A DNA stretch of 64,000 bases, from the NCBI GenBank assembly GCA_014843695.1, contig CM026400.1, positions 42,019,983 to 42,083,982 of the forward strand, given 5' to 3'. The position numbers were made by a program, and so were the translations under genes. Below, in pieces: positions 1 through 11,110 of the stretch. Numbering within the stretch: position 1 is the first letter of the stretch; each line of letters opens with the position of its first letter. The notes under the pieces were generated by a model. The model saw nothing but the letters and a program-made list of their open reading frames with translations. It did no database searches and was not told the DNA's origin. This DNA comes from Archivesica marissinica (Eukaryota; Mollusca; Bivalvia; Venerida; Vesicomyidae).

Positions 1-327
1 TTGGTTGTAATTTTATTTTTAAACTTTATTTCTTTTACAACGATTGCGAAGCAAGTTTAAACAACTTATATTAATTCAAGTTTAAACTTTATTTCTTTTA
101 CAACGATTGCGAAGCAAGTTTAAACAACTTATATTAATTCAAGTTTAAACTTTATTTCTTTTACAACGATTGCGAAGCAAGTTTAAACAACTTATATTAA
201 TTCAAGTTTAAACTTTATTTCTTTTACAACGATTGCGAAGCAAGTTTAAACAACTTATATTAATTCAAGTTTAAACTTTATTTCTTTTACAACGATTGCG
301 AAGCAAGTTTTAACAACTTATATTAAT
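1..327 (-). repeat. 63-bp array derived from a SINE tail, five units
   Basis: CGATTGCGAAGCAAG recurs at 41, 104, 167, 230 and 293, i.e. exactly 63 bp. Read on the minus strand, the unit is the 3' tail of the adjoining V-type SINE (AATATAAGTTGTTTAAACTT…). Confidence 0.93.
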
Positions 328-505
328 CATTCTCGTTGGCGGTGATGAAAGCGTAAATGTGGTCATTCGTATGGGAGGAAACCGGAGTACCCGGATAAAT
401 CCCACCTGTTCGATCTAGCGACCATCTCACATACTTTCCGGTCCGAAGGCCGTACCCGGGTTGCATTGGTGAGAAGCGAGCGCACTAACCACTACGCTAA
501 TTGGT
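328..505 (-). mobile_element. V-type SINE (head and V-like domain)
   Basis: On the minus strand: a tRNA-like head with TGGTTAGTGCGCTCG and CCCGGGT, then GTACTCCGGTTTCCTCCCA, the conserved core resembling the V-domain. The tail continues into the 63-bp array. Confidence 0.82.
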
Positions 506-611
506 TGTATTGATGAAAATGAATAAAAACTTATCGTGTTTTAAAATATGTCAAGTTTTACAGTTAAAACATAAAATTAACGTTGATCAGATGCTTATTA
601 TTTAATACGAG

Positions 612-985
612 ATTGACTGCCTCCGTGGCCGAGTGGTTAATGTCGCCGACTTGTATACAACTGTCACGGGTTAGAACCACGCTCAGACGACCGCGTCTCA
701 TTTATCTGAAACAGTTGGCAGTTTCTTACGGAGGTTGGTGCACCAAGTACTGGTTAACTGCTGGAGCCTGCCCAGGAAAGGTGCTGTTAAGTAAACTTCC
801 CGCCGGCAATATAGCCCAAAATGGTGCTGCTGCAGGCGTAAAACCCGAACAAACAAACTTACGGAGGTTGTTGCACCAAGTACTTGTTAACAGTTGGATG
901 ACCAGGAAATGTGTTGTTAGGTAAACTGCCCATCGGCGATATAGCCCAAAATGGTGCTGATGAAGTCGTAAAACCCGAAGTAACA
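612..985 (+). mobile_element. SINE family C with duplicated body
   Basis: Head with box A GGCCGAGTGGTTA and box B GGGTTAGAACC. The body (GGAGGTTGGTGCACCAAGTA … ATATAGCCCAAAATGGTGC … AAACCCGAA) then repeats once in diverged form from about 859, making a dimeric element. Open frames across it on both strands are not genes. Confidence 0.75.
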
Positions 986-1069
986 AGCACGAGATCTATT
1001 AGTTGGTAGACCCTGTGGTATAATGTTAATGGATACAACAAAGGGCAATACAGGCCACTCCACGAGAAG

Positions 1070-1256
1070 CCACTCACCTCTCCCTCAGGGACAATTCGGG
1101 TTCGATCCGTGAGATAGTACGGTGGTCGCCAGATCGGACATGTGGGTTTTCTCAGGTTACTCCGGTTTCCTCCCACATTTACGCCTTCACCCGCACCAAC
1201 GAGAGTGATTAATATAAGTTGTTAGAACTTGCTTCATAATCGTTGTAAAATAAATC
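1070..1256 (+). mobile_element. V-type SINE, poor head
   Basis: Box B GGGTTCGATCC, the core TTACTCCGGTTTCCTCCCA and the tail GAGTGATTAATATAAGTTG. The head upstream of box B is not recognisable. Confidence 0.75.
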
Positions 1257-1282
1257 AAGTTTAAAACCTTAAACTATACAAT

Positions 1283-1555
1283 TAGTCCAGTGGTTAACAC
1301 GTTGGACTGGTAATCCAGGGATCGCAGGTTCGATCCCCCGTCTGACTCTAATAAAATTAACAAGTCTTTCAGATGGGACGTTAAACCGAGGGCTCGTATC
1401 GGTGCTTTACACAGTGCACGTAAAAGAACCATGGAATGGTTCTGTCTGTATCATTGCACTATCATCCAAAAATCTAAAATGACTAATCTCTTCAGGAGGT
1501 GTCGCTCATATGGGAAACTGGTAGCGACGATAAATAAACGTAAAACACGCACACA
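1283..1555 (+). mobile_element. SINE family A, full length
   Basis: The tRNA-like head AGTCCAGTGGTTAACACG … GGTTCGATCCC folds with anticodon loop CTGGTAA (anticodon GGT, Thr-like). The body ends GTAGCGACGATAAATAAACG. It has an internal loss near 1430. Confidence 0.85.
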
Positions 1556-1556
1556 A

Positions 1557-2270
1557 CTATAACATAACTAAACACTAAGTTATGTGTAACAGCAATAAAC
1601 AGTTTTATTTTCACATCGTAATATAGACAGAGGTATGGAAAAGGAATAGTATTATATAAACGTGTAAATAACTATATCACTATAAAAAAGTATAAATCCT
1701 TAAACAAAACAATAGGCACACAGGGACCTGTGACACTCACCTGCAAAACACTCGACTTAAGTAGTTTCTAATATATGACCTATGTTTCTTCAACTTTTTG
1801 ACCTAGTTTCTACAATATGACCTAGTTTCTTCAACCTTTTGACCTAGATTCATCAACTTTTTGACCTAGTTTCTTCGATTCCACACAGCGTCTTCAATTT
1901 CACATTATTTTAAGGGCTAAAACTGGTGTTGCCATGGTAACAATAATCACGCACATACGGACAGACGATGAACAAAACACAGACACAATACCTCACATGA
2001 GACATAGGCCCAAAATAAACTAATTAAACTAACCAACCTCTGTGTGAGCATGTGCATAGTGTAATTATAACAGTCCTTAGCAACACAATTCACCTGGAAA
2101 TATCATATTACAAGAGATATTTATAGAACGTAGTATCACGCCTTATTTTACCTTTTTATTTACACAACAGTGGTAAAAATAACAATCAAATGTCGCATGG
2201 AATTTCCTTAGAATTTCGTTGTAGCCACACAATTTTCCAGGACTTCATAAATTCGTTGTACATAATTATG
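1557..2270. other. Non-coding stretch with a 21-22 bp tandem repeat
   Basis: Between 1775 and 1880, GACCTAGTTTCTTCAACTTTT-like units repeat about five times with point changes. The rest is AT-rich with no gene or element I can name. Confidence 0.6.
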
Positions 2271-2274
2271 TTAA

Positions 2275-2589
2275 CCCTTTCAACACTGCATACCTCTAAA
2301 TAGTTATGTTATATTTCGGGTTTTACGCCTGCATCAGCACCATTTCGGGCTATATCGCCGGCGGGCAGTTTACTTAACAACACCTTTCCTGTGCATGACC
2401 TCTTAATAGGCTTACACAACGTGTAGATCCAGATGATCAGGATCTGCACTTTTTGCCTGTAATATTACTATTTTTAGACAAAATTACCAATTTTGATAAA
2501 TGAAATGGTCCAAATGTAATTTTCTTATTAATCTATTGGTCTAAAAATAGCATACACCAGTCCATGTCAGTTACTTAGTGTTGAATGGG
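2275..2589. mobile_element. TTAA-type MITE interrupted by a SINE fragment
   Basis: The left end TTAA-CCCTTTCAACACTG and the right end AGTGTTGAATGGG-TTAG match the intact element at 4616-4851. The right target copy has mutated from TTAA. Internal hairpin arms GTAGATCCAGATGATC are present. Confidence 0.75.
2304..2399 (-). mobile_element. SINE family C fragment inside the MITE
   Basis: A 5'-truncated family C body on the minus strand. It is flanked by CTCTAAATAG and CTCTTAATAG, a 10-bp target duplication with one mismatch. Confidence 0.7.
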
Positions 2590-2599
2590 TTAGAGACCA

Positions 2600-3689
2600 A
2601 AAACTGTAAATTTTCAAATTTTCAGTTTTTACCTACACATAAGAAAAGCACATATGCAGTTATTTCAATAAAAGGCAGATCGGCTTCAAAGATTCGGAGT
2701 GGGCACACAATACTCCAAACATTTTTGACCTCGGACAGCCACGTGTGACCTTGACCTATCAACTACTGACATTGGTCACTAGCGTCTCAATATGATGAAC
2801 ATTTGTGGTAATGGCTCAGCGGTTTCGAAGATAACGTGCAGAACCGAACACGTGATGGTCGAAAACTGACAATGTGCAAAGCACTATACCCCCACTTTCT
2901 TCGAATGTGAGCACAAAAATGTATTAAAAAACCCTGAAAGCGTGTGATTAAGTTCTACAACCTAACTATATATGTTAGGTTGTTCAAAGCATGTGTCGAT
3001 GAAGATGAATAATGTGTTATAGCAAGTGAAATATGTATTGTTTAAACATACACGTTCCTTCACCCATTGTGGACCATAACATTGTAAACTACCGCTATTT
3101 TCGGTGGGGTACGGACAAAATGACACCGGAAAAAAATAGCACCATTTTTTCCCTCAAATTTGCATAGTGCCATTTCTTCCGGGTGCCGTTTTTATCCGGG
3201 TTCCAATTTTTCCGGTGCCATTATCCCCGTACCTACACTCATTTTCGGTGTATACTGAGCACGTTTTTTTTACTAAGTACACATATTAAGCTTCTCGCCA
3301 AGCTTAGACGACATTAATTGTTAATTCATCAGGCTAGATAAGAGAAAACATTTCCAATGATTGTGTGGCTAAGCTTGCACATATGGATCGCCGGAGGCGA
3401 GGGTAAATAAGCTCAATCATCGATTGTGTGGCTAGTAGCCTAGTATATTTGTTATCCAATTGTATTCATGTTAACTGCCCCTGCCGGGAGCCTCATTTCA
3501 CTACAATACACAACCGCACAACCACTATGTTACGTTTCTGTTTGCTGTCAAAATAAAAAACGACGGACAAAACAAATTCACTAGAACATTATTTTATGAT
3601 TAACTGTTTACGGTTGTCAGAAAATAGCTAATATGAAAAAGTACATCCAATAGCGGAGGAATAAAAGTGGGTTATTTAAAAAAAAAAAA
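2600..3689. other. Non-coding stretch with a possible small MITE
   Basis: About 1.1 kb with no gene. At 3108-3234, GGGTACGGACAAAATGACAC and the inverted CCGGTGCCATTATCCCCGTA suggest imperfect terminal inverted repeats of roughly 30 bp around AT-rich sequence. ATTTTCGGTG occurs on both sides. Target duplication unclear. Confidence 0.4.
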
Positions 3690-3969
3690 TGTTTACGTTT
3701 ATTTATCGTCGCTACCGGTTGCCCATATGAGCGACGCCTCCTGAAGAGATTAGTTATTTTAGATTTTGGAGGATAGTGCATGATACAGACAGAGGCCCAT
3801 TCCAGAATCTCCTCTGGTTCTTTTACGTGCACGGTGTAAAGCACCGACACGAGACCTCGGTTTAACGGCCCATCTGAAAGACTGTTCATTTTATTAGGGT
3901 CAGAAGGGGGCTAGAACCTGCGATCCTTGGATTACCAGTCCAGCGTGTTACCACTGGACTACAGATCAG
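3690..3969 (-). mobile_element. SINE family A
   Basis: Complete body and head on the minus strand; the poly-T at 3678-3690 corresponds to the A-rich tail. The head has a Thr-type GGT loop. Confidence 0.85.
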
Positions 3970-4088
3970 TCTGTAAGCAGTGGGAAGGAAAATGCCGATC
4001 TGTTATTAGTAATTGTGGGTGTCATTTTGATTAGGAGTACTACTTTAAAACTGGTGTACCTTACTATTGATTTACTAGTACTTATTAT

Positions 4089-4600
4089 CAGGGCTATTTC
4101 TAGAAGGGGACATGGGCGAGGTAGTCACCCTGACTTTGCCCCCTGGATGCACCACTTCTTTTTTTTTTTACAATTTTCACACACAATATTGTCCAGTAAG
4201 ATACACTGGACATTGTAAAGCACTCCTATTCAAATATTGTATTTAATGGTCATATTGTGTAATTTAACCCAGACGGATCTGTAATCCAGGGATCGCAGGT
4301 TCGATCCCCCGTCTGACCATAATAAAATTAATAGTCTTTCAGATAGGACTTTAAACCGAGGTATCGTGTCGGTGCTTTACACTGTGCACGTAAAAGAACA
4401 AGAGGAGATTCTAGAATGGGTTTCTGTCTGTGTCATTGCACTATCCTCCAAAAATCTAAAATGACTAATCTCTTCAGGAGGCGTCGCTCATATGGGCAAC
4501 CGGTAGCGACGATAAATAAACGTAAAACACAAATTTAACCCTATTATATTGAAATTTATTAAATTAGATGACGCAATTGTGCACTTTCTCACTTCTAGCC
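4089..4600 (-). mobile_element. hAT-like MITE, old copy, split by a SINE
   Basis: Begins CAGGGCTATTTCTAG and matches in reverse the elements at 23454-23754 and 27593-27886 (shared AGTGCTTTA, GGGCGAAGTCAGGGT-like and GCTTTCTCACTTCT segments). The far end has decayed next to the TTAA element. Confidence 0.65.
4271..4531 (+). mobile_element. SINE family A inserted in the MITE, 10-bp target duplication
   Basis: Flanked by perfect AATTTAACCC at 4261-4270 and 4532-4541. The head has lost the box A side and part of the anticodon arm (GATCTGTA joins ATCCAGGG). Confidence 0.85.
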
Positions 4601-4615
4601 AGAGCTCTAACTTAA

Positions 4616-4851
4616 CCCATTCAACACCAAGTAACTGACATGGACTGGTCCATGATATTTTTAGACCAATAAATTAATAACAAAATTACATTTGGATCAG
4701 TTCATTTATCAAAATGGGTAATTTATTTTCTAAAAATAGTTATATTACTTGAAAAAAGTGCAGATCCTGATGAGATGGCTCGTCACGAGCCGGCTCATCT
4801 GGATCTACACTTTTTTGTAAGCCAATTTAGAGGTCTGTGGTGTTGAAAGGG
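4616..4851. mobile_element. TTAA-flanked piggyBac-like MITE
   Basis: 236 bp between TTAA at 4612-4615 and 4852-4855. Ends CCCATTCAACACC and GGTGTTGAAAGGG. A long internal hairpin has arms GTGCAGATCCTGATGAG and CTCATCTGGATCTACAC. Confidence 0.85.
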
Positions 4852-4855
4852 TTAA

Positions 4856-5391
4856 TTACATAAATAATCAACACACACATGGTACGCTAAGCTAAGATTA
4901 ATGTTGAGCAGATTCAGATATCAAAATGTTAAAACTGCAGTCACGAGATCACTGGAGCGTGAAATTCGGCAAAGCACAGACACTTTAAACCTTGCAGACC
5001 AACCTCTTAAATAGTTGTATAAGATCAAAACTGCTTTAACAGTGTAACATTTCATGGTTAACTGGCTTTTATTACAGCATATTGCTCAGCATCATGACTT
5101 TCATTTATTTGCCATTAAAGCGACATTATATCGTTTGTAATAAAAACATTATAATTTTTTTTAAGTAGAATTGATCTAATAGACGTTAATAGCACGTGGT
5201 GCAAAGGAAACCACGATGAAACCAGAGGTTACCGGTTAAAATGAGTTTCTTCCTCCTTAAAAGAATAGTCAGGGCGAAGTAATTCATATCTGACCACTGT
5301 CTTTCATTGACCATCTATTTATTGATGAATATATAATATCGAGCAGATTGATGCACACATCTGTAAAGCCGTCATAAATTACATTTTAAAT
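4856..5391. other. No gene or named element seen
   Basis: AT-rich sequence without an open frame or repeat that I recognise. Confidence 0.5.
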
Positions 5392-5596
5392 TATACAAAT
5401 TTATCTTAGCTCGATTGTGAAACAAGTTTTTTACTCTCGAGACCTCGTTCCTGATGAAATACATCGCCACGAGAAGAGACAATGTGGAATTTAAATGCCT
5501 AGCCTAAGAGCACAATGATAACGGCTCAAGCGGGGTTCGAACTCAGGGCCTTTCGCACCTAAAGCAAACTTACTACCACTGCGCTATCACCACATT
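5392..5596 (-). mobile_element. SINE family D
   Basis: On the minus strand: head with box B GGTTCGAACCC-like sequence, the AGGC…GCATTTAAATTCCAC segment, and the tail GCAATCGAGC…AAATTTGTATAA in diverged form. Confidence 0.8.
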
Positions 5597-5599
5597 ACA

Positions 5600-6034
5600 T
5601 TTTAATCACCGTCTTTCCATTACCCGCCTGCTCAATTTTATAGAGTGAAACCAAGTATTATTTTAAATACAACTTAAGTAATGCAAGTATTTTTAAGGTG
5701 TCATAGCAAACAAGTTATGTCAAATTTGGATAATAATCTACAAAATGTACTTATAACGGGTTTTATCATCTAGCATCTATGATCTGACATAACTATACAC
5801 AAGTTAGACTGGGTTGCAGTCTGTCGATTTTTCACTAATTTATTTCTGGCAACTTGACATGAAATTATCAGAAACGGCACAAATAATGGTCTCGCTGTTA
5901 AAAATATATTTATATGACTGACGAGGCAAAATATATCAACCCCTGGTCCCAGGCTGACCGCTGGTTCCCAGGCTGACCGCTAGCTAGCGTGCAAGGAGCA
6001 AAGTAACTAGGAGCAAAGTAACTGAGTCATCGAA
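5600..6034. other. No gene seen
   Basis: Only a short direct duplication (CCAGGCTGACCGCT, near 5945-5985) stands out. Confidence 0.45.
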
Positions 6035-6345
6035 ATGTTGTTTAAAGGGACACATAAAACGATTGAAACAAACCGAAGGAAATGTTGGTTTAAAGGGACA
6101 CATAAATCGATTGAAACAAAACGAAGGAAATGTTGGTTTAAAGGGACACATACATCGATTGAAACAAACCGAAGGAAATGATGGCTTAAAGGGACACATA
6201 AATCGATTGAAACAAACCGAAGGAAATGTTGGTTTAAAGGGACACATAAAATGATTGAAACAAACAGAAGGAAATGTTGGTTTAAAGGGACACATAAATC
6301 GATTGAAACAAACCGAAGGAAATGTTGGTTTAAAGGGACACATAA
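6035..6345. repeat. 48-bp minisatellite, about 6.5 copies
   Basis: The unit contains AAAGGGACACATAAA and GAAACAAACCGAAGG. The period is a multiple of three, so both strands stay open without implying a protein. Confidence 0.93.
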
Positions 6346-6495
6346 GGTGTGCTTCCATTACATTCTGAAATTATTGCTAGTCAGTAAAACAGTGCTAAAA
6401 AGCAAACTGACAAACTGAAAGCATTACTTTCCTGAATCAGTTTGCCACGCCCTGAGAACATCTTGAATGCATCACTCTCTATCGTGCCATATTAG

Positions 6496-6750
6496 GCTGT
6501 CCGATTAACGCAGAGGTAAATGTGCTCGCTTCTCACCAATGCAACCCAGGTTCGATCCTCGGACTGGGAAGTATGTGGCCACCAGATCGGACATGTGGGT
6601 TCTCTCCGAGTACTCCGGTTTCTTCCCACACGAATGACCACATTTACGCTTTCATCCGTTCCAAAGAGAGTGATTAATATATGTTGTTAAAACTTGTTTC
6701 GCAATCGTTGTAAAATAATAAACAATCGTTGTAAAATAATAAACAAATTT
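6496..6750 (+). mobile_element. V-type SINE, full length
   Basis: Head CTGTCCGATTAACGCAGAGG to box B GGTTCGATCC, the core GTACTCCGGTTTCTTCCCAC, and a tail whose last 22 bp are duplicated (CAATCGTTGTAAAATAATAA twice). It splits a dispersed repeat also seen at 27218-27400. Confidence 0.85.
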
Positions 6751-6806
6751 AAACATCGAAGTCAGCTGTTTCAACAGAATTAAAAAATATGCATACAAAA
6801 CTAATA

Positions 6807-7280
6807 CAGTCAAACCTGTGTTAAGCAGCCAGCCAAGGGAATCACACAAAGTGGTTGCTTCAAACAGGTGGCTGTTTAATAGAGGTCAAGTGTGCAAAAC
6901 AACATATTAAAAATCTGGTTACTGGCTGCTTAATACAAGTTGGCTGCTTAATACAAGTTGGTTGCTTAATACAAGTTGGCTGTTTTATACAAGTTGGTTG
7001 CTTAATACAAGTTGGCTGCTTAATACAAGTTGGCTGCTTAATTGTTGCTTAATACAAGTTGGCTGCTTAATACAAGTTGGCTGTTTAATACAAGTTGGCT
7101 GCTTAATACAAGTTGGTTGCTTAATACAAGTTGGTTGCTTAATACAAGTTGGCTGCTTAATACAAGTTGACTGCTTAATACAAGTTGGCTGCATAATACA
7201 AGTTGGCTGCATAATACAAGTTGACTGCTTAATACAAGTTGGCTGTTTAATCAAGGTGACAACTAACACATGTTTGACTG
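6807..7280 (+). mobile_element. pogo/Tigger-like MITE expanded by an internal 18-bp array
   Basis: TA target sites flank CAGTCAAACCTGTGTTA at the left and its near inverse AACACATGTTTGACTG at the right. Other copies are about 178 bp; this one is 474 bp because GGCTGCTTAATACAAGTT is repeated about 18 times at 6924-7255. Confidence 0.88.
6924..7255. repeat. 18-bp minisatellite inside the MITE
   Basis: About 18 units of GGCTGCTTAATACAAGTT with minor changes. The frames GCLIQV and, on the other strand, IKQPTC are by-products of the 18-bp period. Confidence 0.93.
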
Positions 7281-7448
7281 TATGTATGTTGACTTTTGAA
7301 TATGTCTTGGAATTTATTAAGATAGTGGTGGTTTTTATTAAAAAACAAATAATTACTTTTTCTTATCCAATATGTTGGCTTACACACACCACGACCCATA
7401 TAAAGATTGTCTCTGCATTGTACACTATATCCACTATCTATAACCATG

Positions 7449-7664
7449 GTATCGCGTCGCTTCAGGTGTGAATGGTTCGGAGTTCGAGCCCAGTTGGAGA
7501 TGTTACGATTGTGCCCTTAGGCAAGCAAGGCATTTAAATTCCACGTTGCTTCTTCTCTCTCCTTCATGGCGATGGATTCCATCAGGAATGAGGTATCGAG
7601 AGTGATTAATATAAGTTGTGAGAACTTGTTTCGCAATCGAGCTAACCTAAATTTGTATAAACTA
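7449..7664 (+). mobile_element. SINE family D
   Basis: Box B GGAGTTCGAGCCC, then GTGCCCTTAGGCAAGC, GCGATGGATTCCATCAGGAA and the tail GAGTGATTAATATAAGTTG … AATTTGTATAAACT. The 5' end of the head is truncated. Confidence 0.85.
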
Positions 7665-7812
7665 GGCTACAAGCCTAAAATGAAACACAAACATTTGTTA
7701 TACAACAATAATGCTTCGCGGAAACGCTTTGCAGTCTACATGTGGTGTGTTTCTTTGAAACACGATTTTATAAATAACACAATTCCAAGGGCGTAGTGCA
7801 AAATTATCTCTG

Positions 7813-8097
7813 AGCATATATAGAGATAAGGAGCATATATAGAGATAAGGAGCATATATAGAGAAAAGGAGCATATATAGAGATAAGGAGCATATATAGA
7901 GATAAGGAGCATATATAGAGATAAGGAGCATATATAGAGAAAAGGAGCATATATAGAGAGAGATAAGGAGCATATATAGAGATAAGGAGCATATATAGAG
8001 ATAAGTAGCATATATAGAGATAAGGAGTATATATAGAGCTAAGGAGCATATATAGAGATAAGGAGCATATATAGAGATAAGGAGCATAGAGATAAGG
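7813..8097. repeat. 19-bp minisatellite, about 15 copies
   Basis: Unit GAGCATATATAGAGATAAG. It shows small length changes (a GAGA insertion near 7957). Confidence 0.94.
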
Positions 8098-8252
8098 ATG
8101 TTAAATTGCGTTGCATTCTGACAAGTTCCAACAAAAATAGTAATGTTTTTTTATGCAGTCGCCATAAACACACCGCACCACTAACCCCATCTATAGAATT
8201 CTATTGATATTGAGCAATTTATGTGATATATTGGGTTATATCACAGACATAT

Positions 8253-8494
8253 CAGCTGTCCGATTAGTGAGGTGGTTAGCGCGCTCGCTTCTCACCAATG
8301 CAACCCCGGTTCGATCCTCGGACCGGGAAGTATGTGAGATGGTGGTGGTCGCCAGATCGGACAAGTGGTTTTCTCTGGGTACTCTGGTTTCCTCCCACAC
8401 AAATGACCACATTTACGCTTTCATCTGCACCAACGATAGTGATTAATATAAGTTGCTAGAACTTGCTTCGCAATCGTTGTAAAATAAAAAAGTT
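8253..8494 (+). mobile_element. V-type SINE, full length
   Basis: Head CTGTCCGATTAGTGAGGTGG … GGTTCGATCC, the core GTACTCTGGTTTCCTCCCAC, and the tail ending GCAATCGTTGTAAAATAAA. The 33-bp array begins directly after its tail. Confidence 0.88.
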
Positions 8495-8517
8495 TAAACA
8501 TACGGTATACTATATTG

Positions 8518-10453
8518 TGTGGTCACCCTGTGTAACCCAATACTAAATAGTGCGGTCACCCTGTGTAACCCGATACTAAATAGCACGGTCACCCTGTGTA
8601 ACCTGATACTAAATAGCACGGTCACCCTGTGTAACCTGATACTAAATAGTGTGGTCACCCTGTGTAACCCAATACTAAATAGCGTGGTCACCATGTGCAA
8701 CCCGATACTAAATAGTGTGGTCACCCTGTGTAACCTGATACTAAATAGCATGGTCACCCTGTGTAACCTGATACTAAATAGCATGGTCACCCTGTGTAAC
8801 CCAATACTAAATAGCATGGTCACCCTGTGTAACCTGATACTAAATAGCATGGTCACCCTGTGTAACCTGATACTAAATAGCATGGTCACCCTGTGTAACC
8901 CAATACTAAATAGCGTGGTCACCATGTGCAACCCGATACTAAATAGTGTGGTCACCCTGTGTAACCTGATACTAAATAGCATGGTCACCCTGTGTAACCT
9001 GATACTAAATAGCATGGTCACCCTGTGTAACCCAATACTAAATAGCATGGTCACCCTGTGTAACCTGATACTAAATAGCATGGTCACCCTGTGTAACCTG
9101 ATACTAAATAGCATGGTCACCCTGTGTAACCCAATACTAAATAGCATGGTCACCCTGTGTAACCTGATACTAAATAGTGTGGTCACCCTGTGTAACCTGA
9201 TACTAAATAGCATGGTCACCCTGTGTAACCTGATACTAAATAGTGTGGTCACCCTGTGTAACCTGATACTAAATAGCATGGTCACCCTGTGTAACCTGAT
9301 ACTAAATAGTGTGGTCACCCTGTGTAACCTGATACTAAATAGTGTGGTCACCCTGTGTAACCCAATACTAAATAGCGTGGTCACCCTGTGTAACCTGATA
9401 CTAAATAGCATGGTCACCCTGTGTAACCTGATACTAAATAGCATGGTCACCCTGTGTAACCTGATACTAAATAGCATGGTCACCCTGTGTAACCCATACT
9501 AAATAGCATGGTCACCCTGTGTAACCTGATACTAAATAGCATGGTCACCCTGTGTAACCTGATACTAAATAGCATGGTCACCCTGTGTAACCCAATACTA
9601 AATAGCATGGTCACCCTGTGTAACCTGATACTAAATAGTGTGGTCACCCTGTGTAACCTGATACTAAATAGCATGGTCACCCTGTGTAACCTGATACTAA
9701 ATAGTGTGGTCACCCTGTGTAACCTGATACTAAATAGCATGGTCACCCTGTGTAACCTGATACTAAATAGTGTGGTCACCCTGTGTAACCTGATACTAAA
9801 TAGTGTGGTCACCCTGTGTAACCCAATACTAAATAGCGTGGTCACCCTGTGTAACCTGATACTAAATAGCATGGTCACCCTGTGTAACCTGATACTAAAT
9901 AGCATGGTCACCCTGTGTAACCTGATACTAAATAGCATGGTCACCCTGTGTAACCTGATACTAAATAGCATGGTCACCCTGTGTAACCCAATACTAAATA
10001 GCGTGGTCACCCTGTGTAACTCGATACTAAATAGCGTGGTCACTCTGTGTAACCCAATACTAAATAGTGTGGTCACCCTGTGCAACCCGATACTAAATAG
10101 CGTGGTCACCATGTGCAACCCAATACTAAATAGCGTGGTCACCCTGTGTAACCTGATACTAAATAGCATGGTCACCCTGTGTAACCCAATACTAAATAGC
10201 ATGGTCACCCTGTGTAACCTGATACTAAATAGCATGGTCACCCTGTGTAACCTGATACTAAATAGCATGGTCACCCTGTGTAACCTGATACTAAATAGCA
10301 TGGTCACCCTGTGTAACCTGATACTAAATAGCATGGTCACCCTGTGTAACCTGATACTAAATAGCGTGGTTACCCTGTGCAACCCGATACTAAATAGCAC
10401 GCTCACCCTGTGCAACCCAATACTAAATAGTGTGGTCACACTATGCAACCTGA
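8518..10453. repeat. 33-bp minisatellite, about 58 copies, with higher-order blocks
   Basis: The unit is GGTCACCCTGTGTAACC plus TGATACTAAATAGCAT with a few variant positions. A seven-unit block (231 bp) repeats at 8651 and 8882. A 14-unit block (461 bp, one base short) repeats at 9047-9507 and 9508-9968; the missing base near 9495 breaks the frame. Long frames on both strands are explained by the period of 33. Confidence 0.96.
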
Positions 10454-10614
10454 TACAACAAAAATGTATTTACAGTGAACAGTTGATACAACCAAATTAT
10501 CAAACACAACAATCTATGTAATTAGGTTGCAGTAGCTTAAAATCAGTTTATAGTATTAGGTCGCAGAGGCTGAATCTTTGTCCGACTCAAAACACACCAC
10601 ATTTACTAATTGCT

Positions 10615-11110
10615 AGGAGGGACTTTAAACTGAAGTCTTGTGTCGGTGCTTTACACTGTGCATGTAAAAGAACCAGAGGAGACTCTGGTGTGTGTTTTAC
10701 GTTTATTTATCGTCGTTACTAGTTGCCTATATGAGCGACGCCTTCTGATGAGATTATTCATTTTAGATATTGGAGGATAGTGCAATGATACAGACAGAGA
10801 TCCATTCCAGAGTCTCCTCTGGTTCTTTTACATGCACGGTGTAAAGCACCGACACGAGACCTTGGCTTAAAGTCCCATCTGAAAGACTAATAATTTTATT
10901 AGGGTCAGATGGGGGATCAAACGTGCGTTCCCTGGATTACCAGTCCAGCGTGTAACCACTGGAGTACAGATCAGTGTCTGTAGGAGACTCTGGAATGGGT
11001 CTCTGTCTGTATCATTGTACTATCCTCCAAAAATCTAAAATAACTAATCTCATCAGGAGGTGTTGCTCATATGGGCAACCGGTAGCGACGATAAATAAAC
11101 ATAAAACACA
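10615..11110 (+). mobile_element. SINE family A copy split by another copy of itself
   Basis: A plus-strand family A body runs 10615-10688 and resumes 10983-11110, ending GATAAATAAAC. Its head is missing. The interruption is a minus-strand copy. Confidence 0.85.
10689..10982 (-). mobile_element. Inner SINE family A with 11-bp target duplication
   Basis: Full-length minus copy flanked by GGAGACTCTGG at 10678-10688 and 10983-10993. Confidence 0.88.

Noticed and set aside
583..1176. Open frames of about 90-110 codons on both strands
   Set aside because: They overlap SINE family C and V sequence and recur wherever these SINEs occur.
1283..1355. Possible tRNA-Thr gene
   Set aside because: tRNA-like promoter boxes and anticodon arm are present, but it is the head of a dispersed SINE repeated many times and the acceptor stem is not formed.
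6985..7269. Cys-rich repeat frame on the minus strand
   Set aside because: Arises from the 18-bp array inside a MITE; no signal peptide or conserved pattern beyond the repeat.
8494..10521. Long open frames of over 320 codons on both strands
   Set aside because: They are pure products of a 33-bp tandem repeat, and open on both strands at once. Same for 50915-52942.
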